NCBI GenBank assembly: GCA_028277105.1
Contig: JANQHO010000079.1
Coordinates: 1 to 46,036 of the forward strand
Origin: Owenweeksia sp.
GTDB lineage: Bacteria > Bacteroidota > Bacteroidia > Flavobacteriales > Schleiferiaceae
DNA length: 46,036 nt
Direction: 5' to 3'
Positions within the stretch are counted from its first letter, which is position 1, and every line of letters begins with the position of its first letter. This document shows positions 1 to 7,823 of this stretch, piece after piece. A program made the position numbers and the translations under genes. The notes beneath the pieces are model-generated. The model was not told where the DNA came from, made no database searches, and saw only the letters and a program-made list of their open reading frames with translations.

Positions 1-201
1 TATACCAATACCAAGTATTTCAGCCGCTTTTAGAGCTTCCTGGGCCCTTATTTCAGGTGTACCTCTGGTACCCATCTCCCCCCTGGTTAAATCTACAATG
101 CCGCACTTATACCCTTTTGAAACCTGCATTGCCAGGGTGCCGGCACAACTCAATTCCACATCATCCGGATGAGCCCCAAAGGCCAATATGTCTAACTTCA
201 T
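1..201 (-). CDS. bshB1: Bacillithiol biosynthesis deacetylase BshB1 (C-terminus cut by window edge)
   Basis: PIG-L family zinc deacetylase that removes the acetyl group from N-acetylglucosaminyl-malate, the second step in making bacillithiol, the low-molecular-weight thiol of many Bacteroidota. Only the first 67 codons are in the window. They begin [16 protein letters not shown], where AHPDDVE is the family's metal-binding and catalytic motif (His and two Asp), followed by a CAGTLA stretch and a [10 protein letters not shown] motif typical of BshB1. The ATG at 199-201 is the only sensible start because the family begins a few residues before the AHPDD motif. The enzyme is cytoplasmic. It lies downstream of, and in the same direction as, the lipoprotein gene ending at 279, but a terminator lies between them. 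Confident in family; specificity within the PIG-L family is inferred from motif similarity. Confidence 0.85.
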   Translation of the reverse strand, partial: MKLDILAFGAHPDDVELSCAGTLAMQVSKGYKCGIVDLTRGEMGTRGTPEIRAQEALKAAEILGIGI

Positions 202-226
202 AATAAAAGTTTGGTGCAAAAATCAT

Positions 227-254
227 AAAAAAAGCCCCGCATCAGCGAGGCTTA
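227..254 (-). terminator. Intrinsic terminator after the lipoprotein gene
   Basis: Read on the minus strand, a 9-bp stem (AAGCCTCGC / GCGGGGCTT, one G-U pair) with loop TGAT is followed by a run of T. It ends the lipoprotein transcript and separates it from bshB1. Confidence 0.8.
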
Positions 255-278
255 GTATTATATCACAATAGAATATGG

Positions 279-1145
279 TTATTCTTTTTTAAAGTCGAAA
301 GAGATTTTACCCGTATTAGCACAGTTACAGGTATTATCGTTGGGATCTACATTGGTGATCTTTATAACAGCATAGTCGTTAGTACCTCTCAGATTAGCTA
401 CATAAATGTCGTTGGCGGCAGGGTTACTTACAGCAGCAGCAGGTGTACCGGCTGTATAGGTAGCAGTCGCGCTTTCTACAGTAGCATTATCGTAGTCGAA
501 AGAAGTAGGAGCTTTTACAAACATGGTTGTATTGGCAGCTTCCCAGCTACCAGTAAAGGTGCTACCAGCCATGTCAGTATTTTCCATATCCTTATTAGCA
601 TCAGGGTCACTGGCGGGAACTACACCTTCATTTACCAGGTCGTAAGCGCCTTCCAGGCTACCGCCAATGTGGAAAAAAGCACCGTTAACTTCCGTGGCTA
701 ATGGTGTAGTAGCAGCCATAACATTTACAGTAACAATAACTTCATCATCAAGACCATCTCTGTCAGTTACTTTAAAAGTGTAAATCTTGGCCCCTACACT
801 GTTGCCTACATTTAAGGATATTCCATCTGTGTATATCTCATCATCGGCATTTGCTATTTCATAAGGAAGGGTATTTCCTCCATCGGTAGTTTCAGAAATG
901 GATACATCATCAACGGCTATTTCAAACAGATCAAGATCAACATCACCTTTTCTGGCTTCCCATTCAAATTCCAGAACTGTACCTACTGTAGCTTCAATAA
1001 GTCCTCCATCAATACCTATAGTGGATTCTGTTACAGTTAATATGGGTCTGTTAGGGTTATCTGGGTCGTCATCATCAGAACAAGCAGTAAAAGTAAGAGC
1101 TGTAGCACCGATTAATCCCAGCGCAAATAATTTCATTTTTTTCAT
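279..1145 (-). CDS. Surface-type lipoprotein, hypothetical, with cadherin/PKD-like segment
   Basis: I do not recognise a specific family. The 288-residue protein has a lipoprotein signal peptide with the lipidated cysteine at residue 22 (FTAC), followed directly by S-D-D-D-D. In Bacteroidota, acidic residues just after the cysteine act as a lipoprotein export signal that sends the protein to the cell surface, so a surface location is inferred. Residues about 35-145 look like an immunoglobulin-fold repeat of the cadherin/PKD kind (TFKVTDRDGLDDEVIVTV near the end of the segment). The C-terminal part is rich in Thr, Ala and Asn and ends with a short CNC motif. The gene stands alone, with a terminator behind it and a 197-bp gap to the divergent ndk. 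Function unknown. Confidence 0.75.
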   Translation of the reverse strand: MKKMKLFALGLIGATALTFTACSDDDDPDNPNRPILTVTESTIGIDGGLIEATVGTVLEFEWEARKGDVDLDLFEIAVDDVSISETTDGGNTLPYEIANADDEIYTDGISLNVGNSVGAKIYTFKVTDRDGLDDEVIVTVNVMAATTPLATEVNGAFFHIGGSLEGAYDLVNEGVVPASDPDANKDMENTDMAGSTFTGSWEAANTTMFVKAPTSFDYDNATVESATATYTAGTPAAAVSNPAANDIYVANLRGTNDYAVIKITNVDPNDNTCNCANTGKISFDFKKE

Positions 1146-1300
1146 AATCGTTAATGGTAGTTTTTGATTAGTACTAAATCCTATGACGCAAAAAAAATGT
1201 CACAGGTTGGTTCAAATGCCCAAAAGTCTCGCAAAAATAAAATATTTATACTATCTCTCAATTTTAATGGTGTAGTGGCCTGACGGTTGCCAATATTTGA

Positions 1301-1308
1301 TATTTTTG
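1301..1308 (+). promoter_or_regulatory. Promoter -7 element for ndk
   Basis: TATTTTTG followed by CCGC matches the Bacteroidota -7 consensus TAnnTTTG, 34 nt upstream of the ndk ATG. No well-spaced -33 TTG is visible; the nearest TTG is at 1287-1289, which is too close. Confidence 0.5.
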
Positions 1309-1342
1309 CCGCTTCAAAATTAAAACCATTTAAAACATAAAA

Positions 1343-1762
1343 ATGGCAGGTAACAAAACATTTACCATGATTAAGCCCGATGCAGTTGAAAACGGCCACA
1401 TCGGTGCTATTTTAGAAAAGATCAACGCAGCGGGTTTTCGCATTGTAGCCATGACCATGACCCAACTTTCTGTTAAGCAAGCTGGTAAGTTTTACGAGGT
1501 GCACCGCGAAAGACCTTTCTTTGGCGAGTTGGTAAATTACATGACTTCCGGCCCTATTGTCGCAGCTATACTGGAAAAAGATAATGCCGTAGAAGACTTC
1601 AGAACATTAATCGGAGCTACCGATCCTCAAAAAGCTGAGGAAGGTACCATCCGCAAGTTATATGCTACTTCAATAGCAGCCAATGCTATCCACGGTAGCG
1701 ACTCAGATGAAAATGCTGTCATAGAAGGAAACTTCTTCTTCAGTCAGCGCGATCGCTTCTAA
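1343..1762 (+). CDS. ndk: Nucleoside diphosphate kinase
   Basis: Transfers the gamma phosphate of ATP to nucleoside diphosphates, keeping the NTP and dNTP pools balanced; cytoplasmic, usually a hexamer or tetramer. The 139-residue length is normal for the family. The N-terminal [16 protein letters not shown] block is the nucleotide-binding start of the fold, and [11 protein letters not shown] near residue 115-125 holds the phosphorylated active-site histidine in the family's conserved HGSDS context. The ATG is preceded by an AT-rich leader and a TAnnTTTG promoter element. A strong terminator follows, so this is a monocistronic gene. It is divergent from the upstream lipoprotein and convergent with the DUF721 gene. 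Confidence 0.97.
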   Translation: MAGNKTFTMIKPDAVENGHIGAILEKINAAGFRIVAMTMTQLSVKQAGKFYEVHRERPFFGELVNYMTSGPIVAAILEKDNAVEDFRTLIGATDPQKAEEGTIRKLYATSIAANAIHGSDSDENAVIEGNFFFSQRDRF

Positions 1763-1772
1763 AACTCATCAT

Positions 1773-1795
1773 GCTCCCTTCCGGGAGCTTTTTTT
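1773..1795 (+). terminator. Intrinsic terminator of ndk
   Basis: GCTCCC / GGGAGC stem with a TTCC loop followed by seven T on the plus strand. The T run touches the stop codon of the convergent DUF721 gene at 1794. Confidence 0.85.
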
Positions 1796-2084
1796 ATCTG
1801 AAAACCACATCTTTTACCGGCTCCCCCTTTAACCTATGGTTGAGATGTGTTATCAATGCTGTTTTACGCATAGATAGTTCTTTGCGCAAGGTAGAAGACA
1901 GGAGGTAAACCGTTAATACCCCATCATTGAGTTTTATCTGCTTGGTTTTATCATTAACTGACTTCCCGGCTAACTCTTCCCATCGGGCATAGATCTCTTT
2001 TTCGAGTAGTTTTTCGTCTAACTCGTGGGCTTTTAAAAAATGCTGAATAGCCTCTTTAAGGCTCAATTCATTGCTCTTCTTCAT
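1794..2084 (-). CDS. DUF721 domain protein (DciA-like)
   Basis: Small 96-residue protein of the DUF721 family. Proteins with this domain are often encoded beside recF, dnaA or gyrB, and some members (DciA) load the replicative helicase in bacteria lacking DnaC; extending that role to this protein is inference. Visible features are a basic, helical N-terminal part (KEAIQHFLKAHELDEKLLEKEIYARWEELAGKSV), containing the W-E-E-L-A-G-K-S-V signature of the family, and a C-terminal beta-rich part (LNDGVLTVYLLSSTLRKELS). Its start overlaps the 3' end of recF by 17 nt, so the two are almost certainly cotranscribed and perhaps translationally coupled. Confidence 0.85.
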   Translation of the reverse strand: MKKSNELSLKEAIQHFLKAHELDEKLLEKEIYARWEELAGKSVNDKTKQIKLNDGVLTVYLLSSTLRKELSMRKTALITHLNHRLKGEPVKDVVFR

Positions 2085-3180
2085 TGAGAATCTCTCCTTT
2101 TTCTACCGTAAAGACCTTGGCTTTATCGCTGATGCTCTTTACCAGCTCAAAAGTTCTCTTGGCATGGGTATCAGTAATAAATATCTGGCCAAATTCCTCT
2201 TCATCCACCAGGGTAACCAATTGTTTTACCCGCTCTTCGTCCAGCTTGTCAAAAATATCATCGAGCAATAGTAGGGGTTTTACCCCTTGTTTCTCTTTCA
2301 AGAACTCGTATTGCGCAAGTTTAAGGGCAATCAAAAAGGATTTCTGCTGCCCCTGTGAGCCGAATTTTTTAACACTTCTTTCCTCTATCCTGAAATCGAG
2401 ATCATCCTTGTGAATTCCGACACCCGTATACTGGTTTACCCTGTCTTTTTCCAGATTAGCTTTTAAAAGCTGTTCCAGCTTCTCATGGTGCAACTGAGAG
2501 GTATAAAGCATATCCGTTTCCTCTTTACTGTTCGATATTGAGCTGTAGTAATAAAGAAGGCGGGGCTTCAGTAATTCAGCAAATTCCTTCCGTTTTAAAA
2601 AAATCGGATAACCTTTTTCCACTAATTGCTGATCGTAAATAGAAAGATTTTCTGCATCAAAACGATGGTTGGCGGCAAAATATTTAAGCAGGGCATTCCT
2701 CTGCTGTAAAGCTTTATTGTAGCGGATCAAGTTATCGAGATAAAGTGGATCAGACTGACTGATAACGGAATCCATAAATTTTCTCCTTACATCAGATCCT
2801 TCTGTGATCAAGTCGCGGTCGTATGGTGAAATCACAACAGATGGAAACTGACCAATATGTTCCGCCAGCCTGTCGTATTCCTTTTTGTTCTTTTTGAATT
2901 TTTTTTTCTGTCCCCTTTTTAATCCACAGTAAATGTGATAGTCAGAATCGTTCCTATTGAAATCTCCTTCTACTAGCATAAAGGAGGTATTATCTTTAAT
3001 ATTCTGGCTATCTGCCGGGTTTAAATAGCTTTTGCAAACCGACAGATAATGAATGGCATCCAATATATTGGTTTTACCAGAACCATTGTTACCCACCAGG
3101 CAATTGATATTATCCAAAAAAATAAATTCCGCTTCTTCCCAGTTCTTGAAATTGAGCAGATGAAGGCGCTTTAGAAACAT
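2068..3180 (-). CDS. recF: DNA replication and repair protein RecF
   Basis: SMC-like ATPase that, with RecO and RecR, loads RecA at single-strand gaps. The 370-residue length is normal. Walker A is at residues 30-37 (GNNGSGKT), the ABC signature region is GSQGQQKSFLIALKLAQ around residue 280, and Walker B is LLLLDDIFDKLD around residue 305. The N-terminal LHLLNFKNW is typical of RecF. The ATG at 3178-3180 lies only five nucleotides after a TAATTTTG promoter element on the same strand, so the mRNA may be nearly leaderless. recF is followed by the overlapping DUF721 gene and is divergent from the TPR-ribH operon across a 95-bp gap that holds both promoters. Confidence 0.97.
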   Translation of the reverse strand: MFLKRLHLLNFKNWEEAEFIFLDNINCLVGNNGSGKTNILDAIHYLSVCKSYLNPADSQNIKDNTSFMLVEGDFNRNDSDYHIYCGLKRGQKKKFKKNKKEYDRLAEHIGQFPSVVISPYDRDLITEGSDVRRKFMDSVISQSDPLYLDNLIRYNKALQQRNALLKYFAANHRFDAENLSIYDQQLVEKGYPIFLKRKEFAELLKPRLLYYYSSISNSKEETDMLYTSQLHHEKLEQLLKANLEKDRVNQYTGVGIHKDDLDFRIEERSVKKFGSQGQQKSFLIALKLAQYEFLKEKQGVKPLLLLDDIFDKLDEERVKQLVTLVDEEEFGQIFITDTHAKRTFELVKSISDKAKVFTVEKGEILNEEEQ

Positions 3181-3185
3181 AGCTT

Positions 3186-3193
3186 CAAAATTA
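3186..3193 (-). promoter_or_regulatory. Promoter -7 element for recF
   Basis: Minus-strand TAATTTTG ends five nucleotides before the recF ATG. If transcription begins a few bases after this element, as in other Bacteroidota, the leader is close to zero. Confidence 0.55.
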
Positions 3194-3218
3194 AAGCTTT
3201 AATGGCCCGAATAATGGC

Positions 3219-3248
3219 TTTGGTCAAAGGAAAAAAAGGTTAATTTTG
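3219..3248 (+). promoter_or_regulatory. Promoter for the TPR-ribH operon
   Basis: A TTTG at 3219-3222, an 18-nt spacer and TAATTTTG at 3241-3248 together match the Bacteroidota sigma-A promoter (TTG, then TAnnTTTG at about 17-21 nt). GCGCC follows the -7 element. This is one of the two best-formed promoters in the window; the other is that of rpmB. Confidence 0.7.
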
Positions 3249-3275
3249 CGCCTCTTACAAAAATGCTGATTTCTA

Positions 3276-3965
3276 ATGGCTAAAAAGAAAAAACAAGAGG
3301 AAGAAGTACTGGTAGATGTTACTCAAAAACTTACCAATGCCGAAAAATTTGTCGAAGAGAACCGACAGAGTTTAACCCTGATAGTAGGGGTACTCGTCCT
3401 CTTAGTTGGTGGTTATTTTGCTTATCAAAACTTTTATATTAAACCTCTGGAGAAAAGGGCTCAGGAAGATATATTCAGGGCTCAGCAATTCTTTGAAAAA
3501 GACTCCTTACAACTAGCTGTAAACGGCTCAGGTCAATTTCTGGGCTTTGTGGATATTGCAGATGAATACAGTGCCACAAAAGCAGGTAACCTCGCTAATT
3601 ACTACGCTGGTATATGTTATCTCAACCTGGGAGAATTTGAAAATGCCATTGAGTATTTGGACAGATTCGACTCTGATGATCCTGTTTTATCAGTTATTGC
3701 CACTGGTTCCATAGGTGATGCTTTTTGGGAATTGGAACAACCCAAAGAAGCCTTGGAATATTACGAAAAGGCAGTAAGCGGTGAGGAAAATGCTTACGTG
3801 GTTCCTTTCTATCTGAAAAAAGCCGGAGTAATAGCTGAGCAAATGGATGAATTGGAGAAAGCCGTTAAATATTATACCCGCATAAAGAGTGAGTTCAAAA
3901 GTAGCCGTGAGGCTGGTGATATTGACAAATACATTGCCAGTGCCGAGGCCAAAATGAACTCTTGA
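3276..3965 (+). CDS. Membrane-anchored tetratricopeptide repeat protein (YfgM-like)
   Basis: A 229-residue protein with a charged cytoplasmic N-terminus (MAKKKKQEEE), one transmembrane helix at about residues 34-53 (SLTLIVGVLVLLVGGYFAYQ), and a soluble part built of TPR-like helical pairs (for example AGNLANYYAGICYLNLGEFENAIEYLDRF and DAFWELEQPKEALEYYEKAV). The arrangement resembles YfgM of gammaproteobacteria, a SecYEG-associated ancillary chaperone; that role is only an analogy here. Known Bacteroidota genomes often carry such a gene between recF and ribH. Its stop codon overlaps the ribH start in TGATG, so the two are translationally coupled. Confidence 0.8.
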   Translation: MAKKKKQEEEVLVDVTQKLTNAEKFVEENRQSLTLIVGVLVLLVGGYFAYQNFYIKPLEKRAQEDIFRAQQFFEKDSLQLAVNGSGQFLGFVDIADEYSATKAGNLANYYAGICYLNLGEFENAIEYLDRFDSDDPVLSVIATGSIGDAFWELEQPKEALEYYEKAVSGEENAYVVPFYLKKAGVIAEQMDELEKAVKYYTRIKSEFKSSREAGDIDKYIASAEAKMNS

Positions 3966-4462
3966 TGGCTACTGCAGGAACCAATCTCTCTTCCTTCGAT
4001 AAGGCATCCCTGCCCGACAGTTCCGGAATGCGTTTTGGCCTGGTAGTATCGGAATGGAATACCGAGATAACCGGCAACCTCTACCAGGGGGCCTTCCAAA
4101 CGCTAACCGACAACGGAACCCCGGCAGCCCAAATCACTAAAATTGAAGTTCCCGGCACTTTTGAGTTGGTTTACGGAGCTAAGAAGCTCTGTGAACAAAA
4201 TGCCTTTGATGCCATAATAGCCATAGGCTGTGTGATACAGGGAGAGACGCGCCACTTTGACTTTGTGTGCCAGGGGGTAACCCAGGGTATACAGTACCTG
4301 AATGTAAAATATGATACCCCTGTAATTTTTTGTGTGCTTACTGATAAAAACATAGAACAATCAAGAGCCCGCAGCGGTGGTAAACACGGGAATAAAGGAG
4401 TGGAATGTGCCGTGGCTGCCATTAAAATGGGAGCTTTAAAGAAGAAAGTTATTTTGAGATGA
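3965..4462 (+). CDS. ribH: 6,7-dimethyl-8-ribityllumazine synthase
   Basis: Penultimate step of riboflavin synthesis: condenses 5-amino-6-ribitylamino-uracil with dihydroxybutanone phosphate. Family motifs are visible: SEWNTEITGNLYQGA (pyrimidine-binding Trp/Asn region), VPGTFELVYGAKKL (the PGxFE loop), IAIGCVIQGETRHFDFV (GxVIxGxTxHf with the catalytic His) and the C-terminal NKGVECAVAAIKM. The chosen start is ATG 3965, which shares one base with the TGA of the TPR gene; an in-frame TTG one codon upstream is less likely. The protein has 165 residues, slightly longer than usual because of an N-terminal extension. No FMN riboswitch is present; expression should follow the upstream operon promoter. 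Confidence 0.96.
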   Translation: MATAGTNLSSFDKASLPDSSGMRFGLVVSEWNTEITGNLYQGAFQTLTDNGTPAAQITKIEVPGTFELVYGAKKLCEQNAFDAIIAIGCVIQGETRHFDFVCQGVTQGIQYLNVKYDTPVIFCVLTDKNIEQSRARSGGKHGNKGVECAVAAIKMGALKKKVILR

Positions 4463-5079
4463 TCAGGTTTCTTTATGGGAATCTTCTCGTAGTACAGTTG
4501 GTATTATTGGTTTCTTCCTGTGTAACCAGCTCCAGGTACCCTTTAGCAAAATCCGATATTAAGATCGATACTTTATCTATCTGCTTAAGTGGGCCAGTTA
4601 TCAATATGCCAGTTGAACAACATCAATTGTTAGTTCAAAGCTTGGATACGGCTATTTCAGAATTCAACAGGGAAAGTGAATTCATCAAAGCTAAAAGATG
4701 TGATCGATCAGATAGATCCACTGCTTACATCCAGTTTACTAAATACAGATTGATAAACCAGTCTCAACTGGCAATAGCTGGGATCAATCTTATTGGTCTG
4801 GTAGCCCTGCCGACTGCTATGTTAGCCTCTGACCTGCCTTTTTTCGTTTTTTTCTGGTACCTCCCCAGAGCTTATACGGCTTACAATATTTATCTCAGTG
4901 AAGACATCGATAATTCCAAGAATCCTGCTACGATCACCAAAAAGGCGAGCACAGGAGGTTTTCTCAAAACAACACAGTTGCAACAAGTATATATAGGCGA
5001 AGATTTTACTTTTGATCTTCTCAATTTTTTATATGAATTTGAAATAGATTATGCTGAAAAGAGAGGGCTTTATGAATAG
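4459..5079 (+). CDS. Hypothetical lipoprotein with one hydrophobic segment
   Basis: Unrecognised 206-residue protein. The N-terminus is a lipoprotein signal peptide with the cysteine at residue 21 (LVSSC), so the mature protein is probably membrane-anchored. A long hydrophobic stretch at about residues 105-135 (containing GINLIGLVALPTAMLASD and FFVFFWYLP) may be a membrane hairpin. The C-terminal part is acidic and helical. The start overlaps the ribH stop by 4 nt (ATGA), making this the third gene of the operon. Its 3' end overlaps the convergent rimO by 10 nt. No function can be assigned from the sequence. Confidence 0.7.
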   Translation: MIRFLYGNLLVVQLVLLVSSCVTSSRYPLAKSDIKIDTLSICLSGPVINMPVEQHQLLVQSLDTAISEFNRESEFIKAKRCDRSDRSTAYIQFTKYRLINQSQLAIAGINLIGLVALPTAMLASDLPFFVFFWYLPRAYTAYNIYLSEDIDNSKNPATITKKASTGGFLKTTQLQQVYIGEDFTFDLLNFLYEFEIDYAEKRGLYE

Positions 5080-6386
5080 CTGATTTCCTCTTCTACAGGC
5101 TCTCCATAAAGATCATAGTCGCTGGAACCTGTTATTTTCACCTTGACAAATTCGCCAATTCTTAAATAATCAGCTTTAACCAGCACCTCGTTGTCTACAT
5201 CGGGCGAATCAAACTCCGTCCGGCCAACGAAATAATCGCCTTCCACTCTGTCGATCAATACCTTAAAAACCTGTCCTACTTTCTTGCGATTGAACTCAGC
5301 TGAAATTTTTAACTGTACCGCCATGATCTCGTCAGCTCTCTGTTGCCTCACTTCTGGTGGCACATCATCTTCCAATTGGTAGGCATGAGTATTTTCCTCG
5401 TGGCTGTAGGCAAAACAGCCCAAACGGTCAAAATGGGTTTGTTCAACCCATTGCTTCAATATCTCAAAATCTTCTTCCGTCTCACCCGGGTAGCCTACTA
5501 TCAGAGTCGTTCTGATGGCAATACCCGGCACCTTTTCACGCATCACCTGTAATAAGCGATCTGTCTTGACCTTCGTAGTACCCCTGCGCATAGATTTCAA
5601 AACAGGGTCGGCTATATGCTGCAGGGGTATATCGATGTAGTTACACACTTTGGGTTCTTCCCTTATCACATCCAGAACATCTTCAGGAAAACCGGTGGGA
5701 AAAAGGTAATGCAGGCGAATCCACTCTATGCCCTCCACCTTAACTAACTCCCGCAGCAGATCGGCCAAAGCCCGCTTTTTATAAAGATCGAGGCCATAAT
5801 AAGTCAGGTCCTGGGCGATGAGGATCAGTTCCTTTACCCCTTTAGCCGCCAGTTTTTCCGCTTCTTTTACCAATTCTTCTATAGGGGTAGAACGGTGCCC
5901 TCCTCTCATCAGGGGAATGGCACAAAAGGAACAGGGGCGGTCGCAGCCTTCGGAGATCTTCAGGTAAGCATAGTGTTTAGGTGTTGTGGTCAGGCGTTCC
6001 CCTACTAACTCTTTTTTATAGTCGGCTCCTAAAGTTTTTAATAAGTGAGGCAGATCGCGGGTGCCAAAATACTGATCCACGTCCGGTATTTCCCTTTCCA
6101 GGTCGGGCTTATAGCGCTCGGAAAGGCAGCCGGTAACAAAAACCCGGTCTACCTCACCCTTCTCTTTCCGGTCTACAAAATCGAGTATCGTATCAATGGA
6201 TTCTTGCTTGGCATTATCAATAAAACCACAGGTATTGATCACTACGATATTTCCCTCCTCTTCGTGAACCACCTCCTTGCCGTTGGCCTTCAATTGACTC
6301 ATCAACACCTCGCTGTCGTAGATATTCTTAGAGCAGCCCAGGGTTACAACATTGATCTTATTCTTTTTACGGGTTTTAGTACGCAT
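5070..6386 (-). CDS. rimO: Ribosomal protein uS12 methylthiotransferase RimO
   Basis: Radical SAM enzyme with two iron-sulfur clusters that adds a methylthio group to an aspartate of ribosomal protein uS12. The 438-residue protein has the UPF0004 domain with cluster cysteines C18, C53 and C87, the radical SAM cluster CDRPCSFC (C148, C152, C155), and a C-terminal TRAM domain (about residues 370-435). TLGCSKNIYDSE near the N-terminus and the SEGCDRPCSFCAIP context favour RimO over the tRNA enzyme MiaB. The start is 8 nt after the ftsY stop codon on the same strand, so ftsY-rimO form an operon. The basic N-terminus (MRTKTRKKNK) is a little longer than usual. Confidence 0.95.
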   Translation of the reverse strand: MRTKTRKKNKINVVTLGCSKNIYDSEVLMSQLKANGKEVVHEEEGNIVVINTCGFIDNAKQESIDTILDFVDRKEKGEVDRVFVTGCLSERYKPDLEREIPDVDQYFGTRDLPHLLKTLGADYKKELVGERLTTTPKHYAYLKISEGCDRPCSFCAIPLMRGGHRSTPIEELVKEAEKLAAKGVKELILIAQDLTYYGLDLYKKRALADLLRELVKVEGIEWIRLHYLFPTGFPEDVLDVIREEPKVCNYIDIPLQHIADPVLKSMRRGTTKVKTDRLLQVMREKVPGIAIRTTLIVGYPGETEEDFEILKQWVEQTHFDRLGCFAYSHEENTHAYQLEDDVPPEVRQQRADEIMAVQLKISAEFNRKKVGQVFKVLIDRVEGDYFVGRTEFDSPDVDNEVLVKADYLRIGEFVKVKITGSSDYDLYGEPVEEEISYS

Positions 6387-6394
6387 GATTTCCC

Positions 6395-7348
6395 TTAAGC
6401 TTTAAAAAAGCTGTCTACAAATTCGAGTTTATTAAATACCTGCAGATCTTCTATGCCCTCACCTACCCCAATGTATTTAACAGGTATGTTAAACTGATCA
6501 GACACCCCTATTACTACTCCGCCTTTGGCAGTACCATCGAGCTTGGTCAAAGCCAGGGCGCTTACTTCGGTAGCTTTGGTGAACTGGCGGGCCTGCTCAA
6601 TAGCATTTTGACCGGTAGAAGCATCTAAAACCAGCAGTACTTCATGGGGTGCATCCGGTATTACTTTCTGCATCACCCGTCTGATCTTACTCAGTTCGTT
6701 CATCAGATTCACCTTATTATGCAAACGTCCGGCTGTATCAATTAATACCACATCGGCATCCTGGCTTTTAGCCGACTGTAAAGTGTCGAAAGCGACTGAA
6801 GCCGGATCAGAACCCATAGCTTGTTTTACAATAGTTACCCCTACCCTTTCGCTCCAGATGGTGAGCTGATCTACGGCTGCCGCTCTAAAAGTATCAGCAG
6901 CGCCTAATACCACTTTTTTATCTTTTTTCTTAAACTGAGCAGCCAACTTTCCAATGGTAGTGGTTTTTCCTACTCCATTAACCCCTACCACCATAATTAC
7001 ATAAGGCTTTTTGTCCGGTGTAGTGAAGTCTTCCTGGTCTTCCGTTCCGTTTTCTGACAGCAGTCCTGCTATCTCTTCCCTCAGTATACGGTTGAGTTCT
7101 TCTGTTCCGAGATATTTGTCGCGGGCTACCCGCTCTTCTATACGTTCAATGATTTTAACCGTGGTCTGTACCCCTACATCTGAGCTGATCAACACTTCTT
7201 CCAGATTGTCGAGTACCTCATCATCTACCTTGCTTTTACCGACAATAGCCCGGCTTAGCTTGGAAAAAACACTTTCTTTGGTTTTTTCCAAACCTTCATT
7301 CAGTTTTTCTTTTTTGTCTTTTGAGAATATCTTACCAAATATACCCAT
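6395..7348 (-). CDS. ftsY: Signal recognition particle receptor FtsY
   Basis: Receptor GTPase that docks ribosome-SRP complexes to the membrane Sec translocon. The 317-residue protein lacks a large acidic A domain and starts with a short amphipathic segment (MGIFGKIFSK), followed by the helical N domain and the G domain. P-loop GVNGVGKTTT is at residues 122-131, DTAGRLHNK in the middle of the G domain, and TKLDGTAKGG near the C-terminus. It is the first gene of an ftsY-rimO operon and lies 107 nt downstream of the DUF4295 gene, with a terminator between them. I see no clean TAnnTTTG element in that gap, so its own promoter is not resolved. Confidence 0.97.
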   Translation of the reverse strand: MGIFGKIFSKDKKEKLNEGLEKTKESVFSKLSRAIVGKSKVDDEVLDNLEEVLISSDVGVQTTVKIIERIEERVARDKYLGTEELNRILREEIAGLLSENGTEDQEDFTTPDKKPYVIMVVGVNGVGKTTTIGKLAAQFKKKDKKVVLGAADTFRAAAVDQLTIWSERVGVTIVKQAMGSDPASVAFDTLQSAKSQDADVVLIDTAGRLHNKVNLMNELSKIRRVMQKVIPDAPHEVLLVLDASTGQNAIEQARQFTKATEVSALALTKLDGTAKGGVVIGVSDQFNIPVKYIGVGEGIEDLQVFNKLEFVDSFFKA

Positions 7349-7399
7349 AACGCAGGAGTCTTAAAGAAGATGTAAATATCTGAACTAAAATTTGTTAAA

Positions 7400-7430
7400 A
7401 CACAAAAGCCACCTTGGTGAAGGTGGCTTC
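7400..7430 (-). terminator. Terminator between DUF4295 and ftsY
   Basis: Minus-strand perfect 10-bp stem (AAGCCACCTT / AAGGTGGCTT) with loop CACC followed by TTGTGTTTT. The interrupted T tract suggests partial readthrough from the ribosomal protein genes into ftsY. Confidence 0.7.
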
Positions 7431-7454
7431 ATAATATCTTTATTCAGTGTAATA

Positions 7455-7607
7455 TCAGGAGTTGAAAAAATCTTTGGTGTGTTCTTTATTCACTACTTTT
7501 TCTTCAAATATATAGGCACCTGACTTTTCACTTTTTACCATGCGTACTACCTTAGTGTACTGGGCAGAGTCTCCTTTTTTAAGCGTTGCAACAACCTTCT
7601 TAGCCAT
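7455..7607 (-). CDS. DUF4295 small protein (50 residues)
   Basis: Short basic protein beginning MAKKVVATLKKG and ending KEHTKDFFNS. It matches the DUF4295 family, a Bacteroidota-specific small protein usually encoded directly after rpmG (bL33). Reading: ATG at 7605-7607, stop TGA at 7455-7457. It is 15 nt downstream of the rpmG stop, in the rpmB-rpmG-DUF4295 operon, and is followed by the terminator at 7400-7430. The position beside ribosomal protein genes and its basic composition suggest a ribosome-associated role, but that is inference. Recognition is from the sequence pattern and gene order. Confidence 0.88.
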   Translation of the reverse strand: MAKKVVATLKKGDSAQYTKVVRMVKSEKSGAYIFEEKVVNKEHTKDFFNS

Positions 7608-7622
7608 AGTTTATGTCTTTCT

Positions 7623-7805
7623 TTATTTGATCTCTTTGTGAACGGTATACTTTTTCAGGATAGGATTATACTTTTTAAGTTCCATCCTGTCCGGAGTATT
7701 CTTTTTATTCTTAGTGGTAATATAACGGGAAGTACCGGGCTGTCCGCTTTCCTTATGTTCGGTACACTCTAAAATTACCTGTACTCTGTTACCTTTCTTA
7801 GCCAT
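7623..7805 (-). CDS. rpmG: 50S ribosomal protein bL33
   Basis: Large-subunit ribosomal protein of 60 residues with the family pattern [17 protein letters not shown], the [21 protein letters not shown] core and the C-terminal TVHKEIK. It lacks the two CxxC zinc-ribbon motifs, with only one cysteine at about residue 14, so it is the zinc-independent (C-minus) form. It is the middle gene of rpmB-rpmG-DUF4295, starting 18 nt after the rpmB stop. Confidence 0.97.
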   Translation of the reverse strand: MAKKGNRVQVILECTEHKESGQPGTSRYITTKNKKNTPDRMELKKYNPILKKYTVHKEIK

Positions 7806-7823
7806 TGTTCCTTCTTTTCAGGT

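Noticed and set aside
898..1167. Plus-strand frame inside the lipoprotein gene
   Set aside because: It is the antisense shadow of the lipoprotein gene, rich in Ser and Pro, with no domain. The same holds for other frames opposite strong genes.
3965..4462. FMN riboswitch controlling ribH
   Set aside because: ribH overlaps the preceding gene by one base, leaving no leader, and no such structure is seen upstream of the operon.
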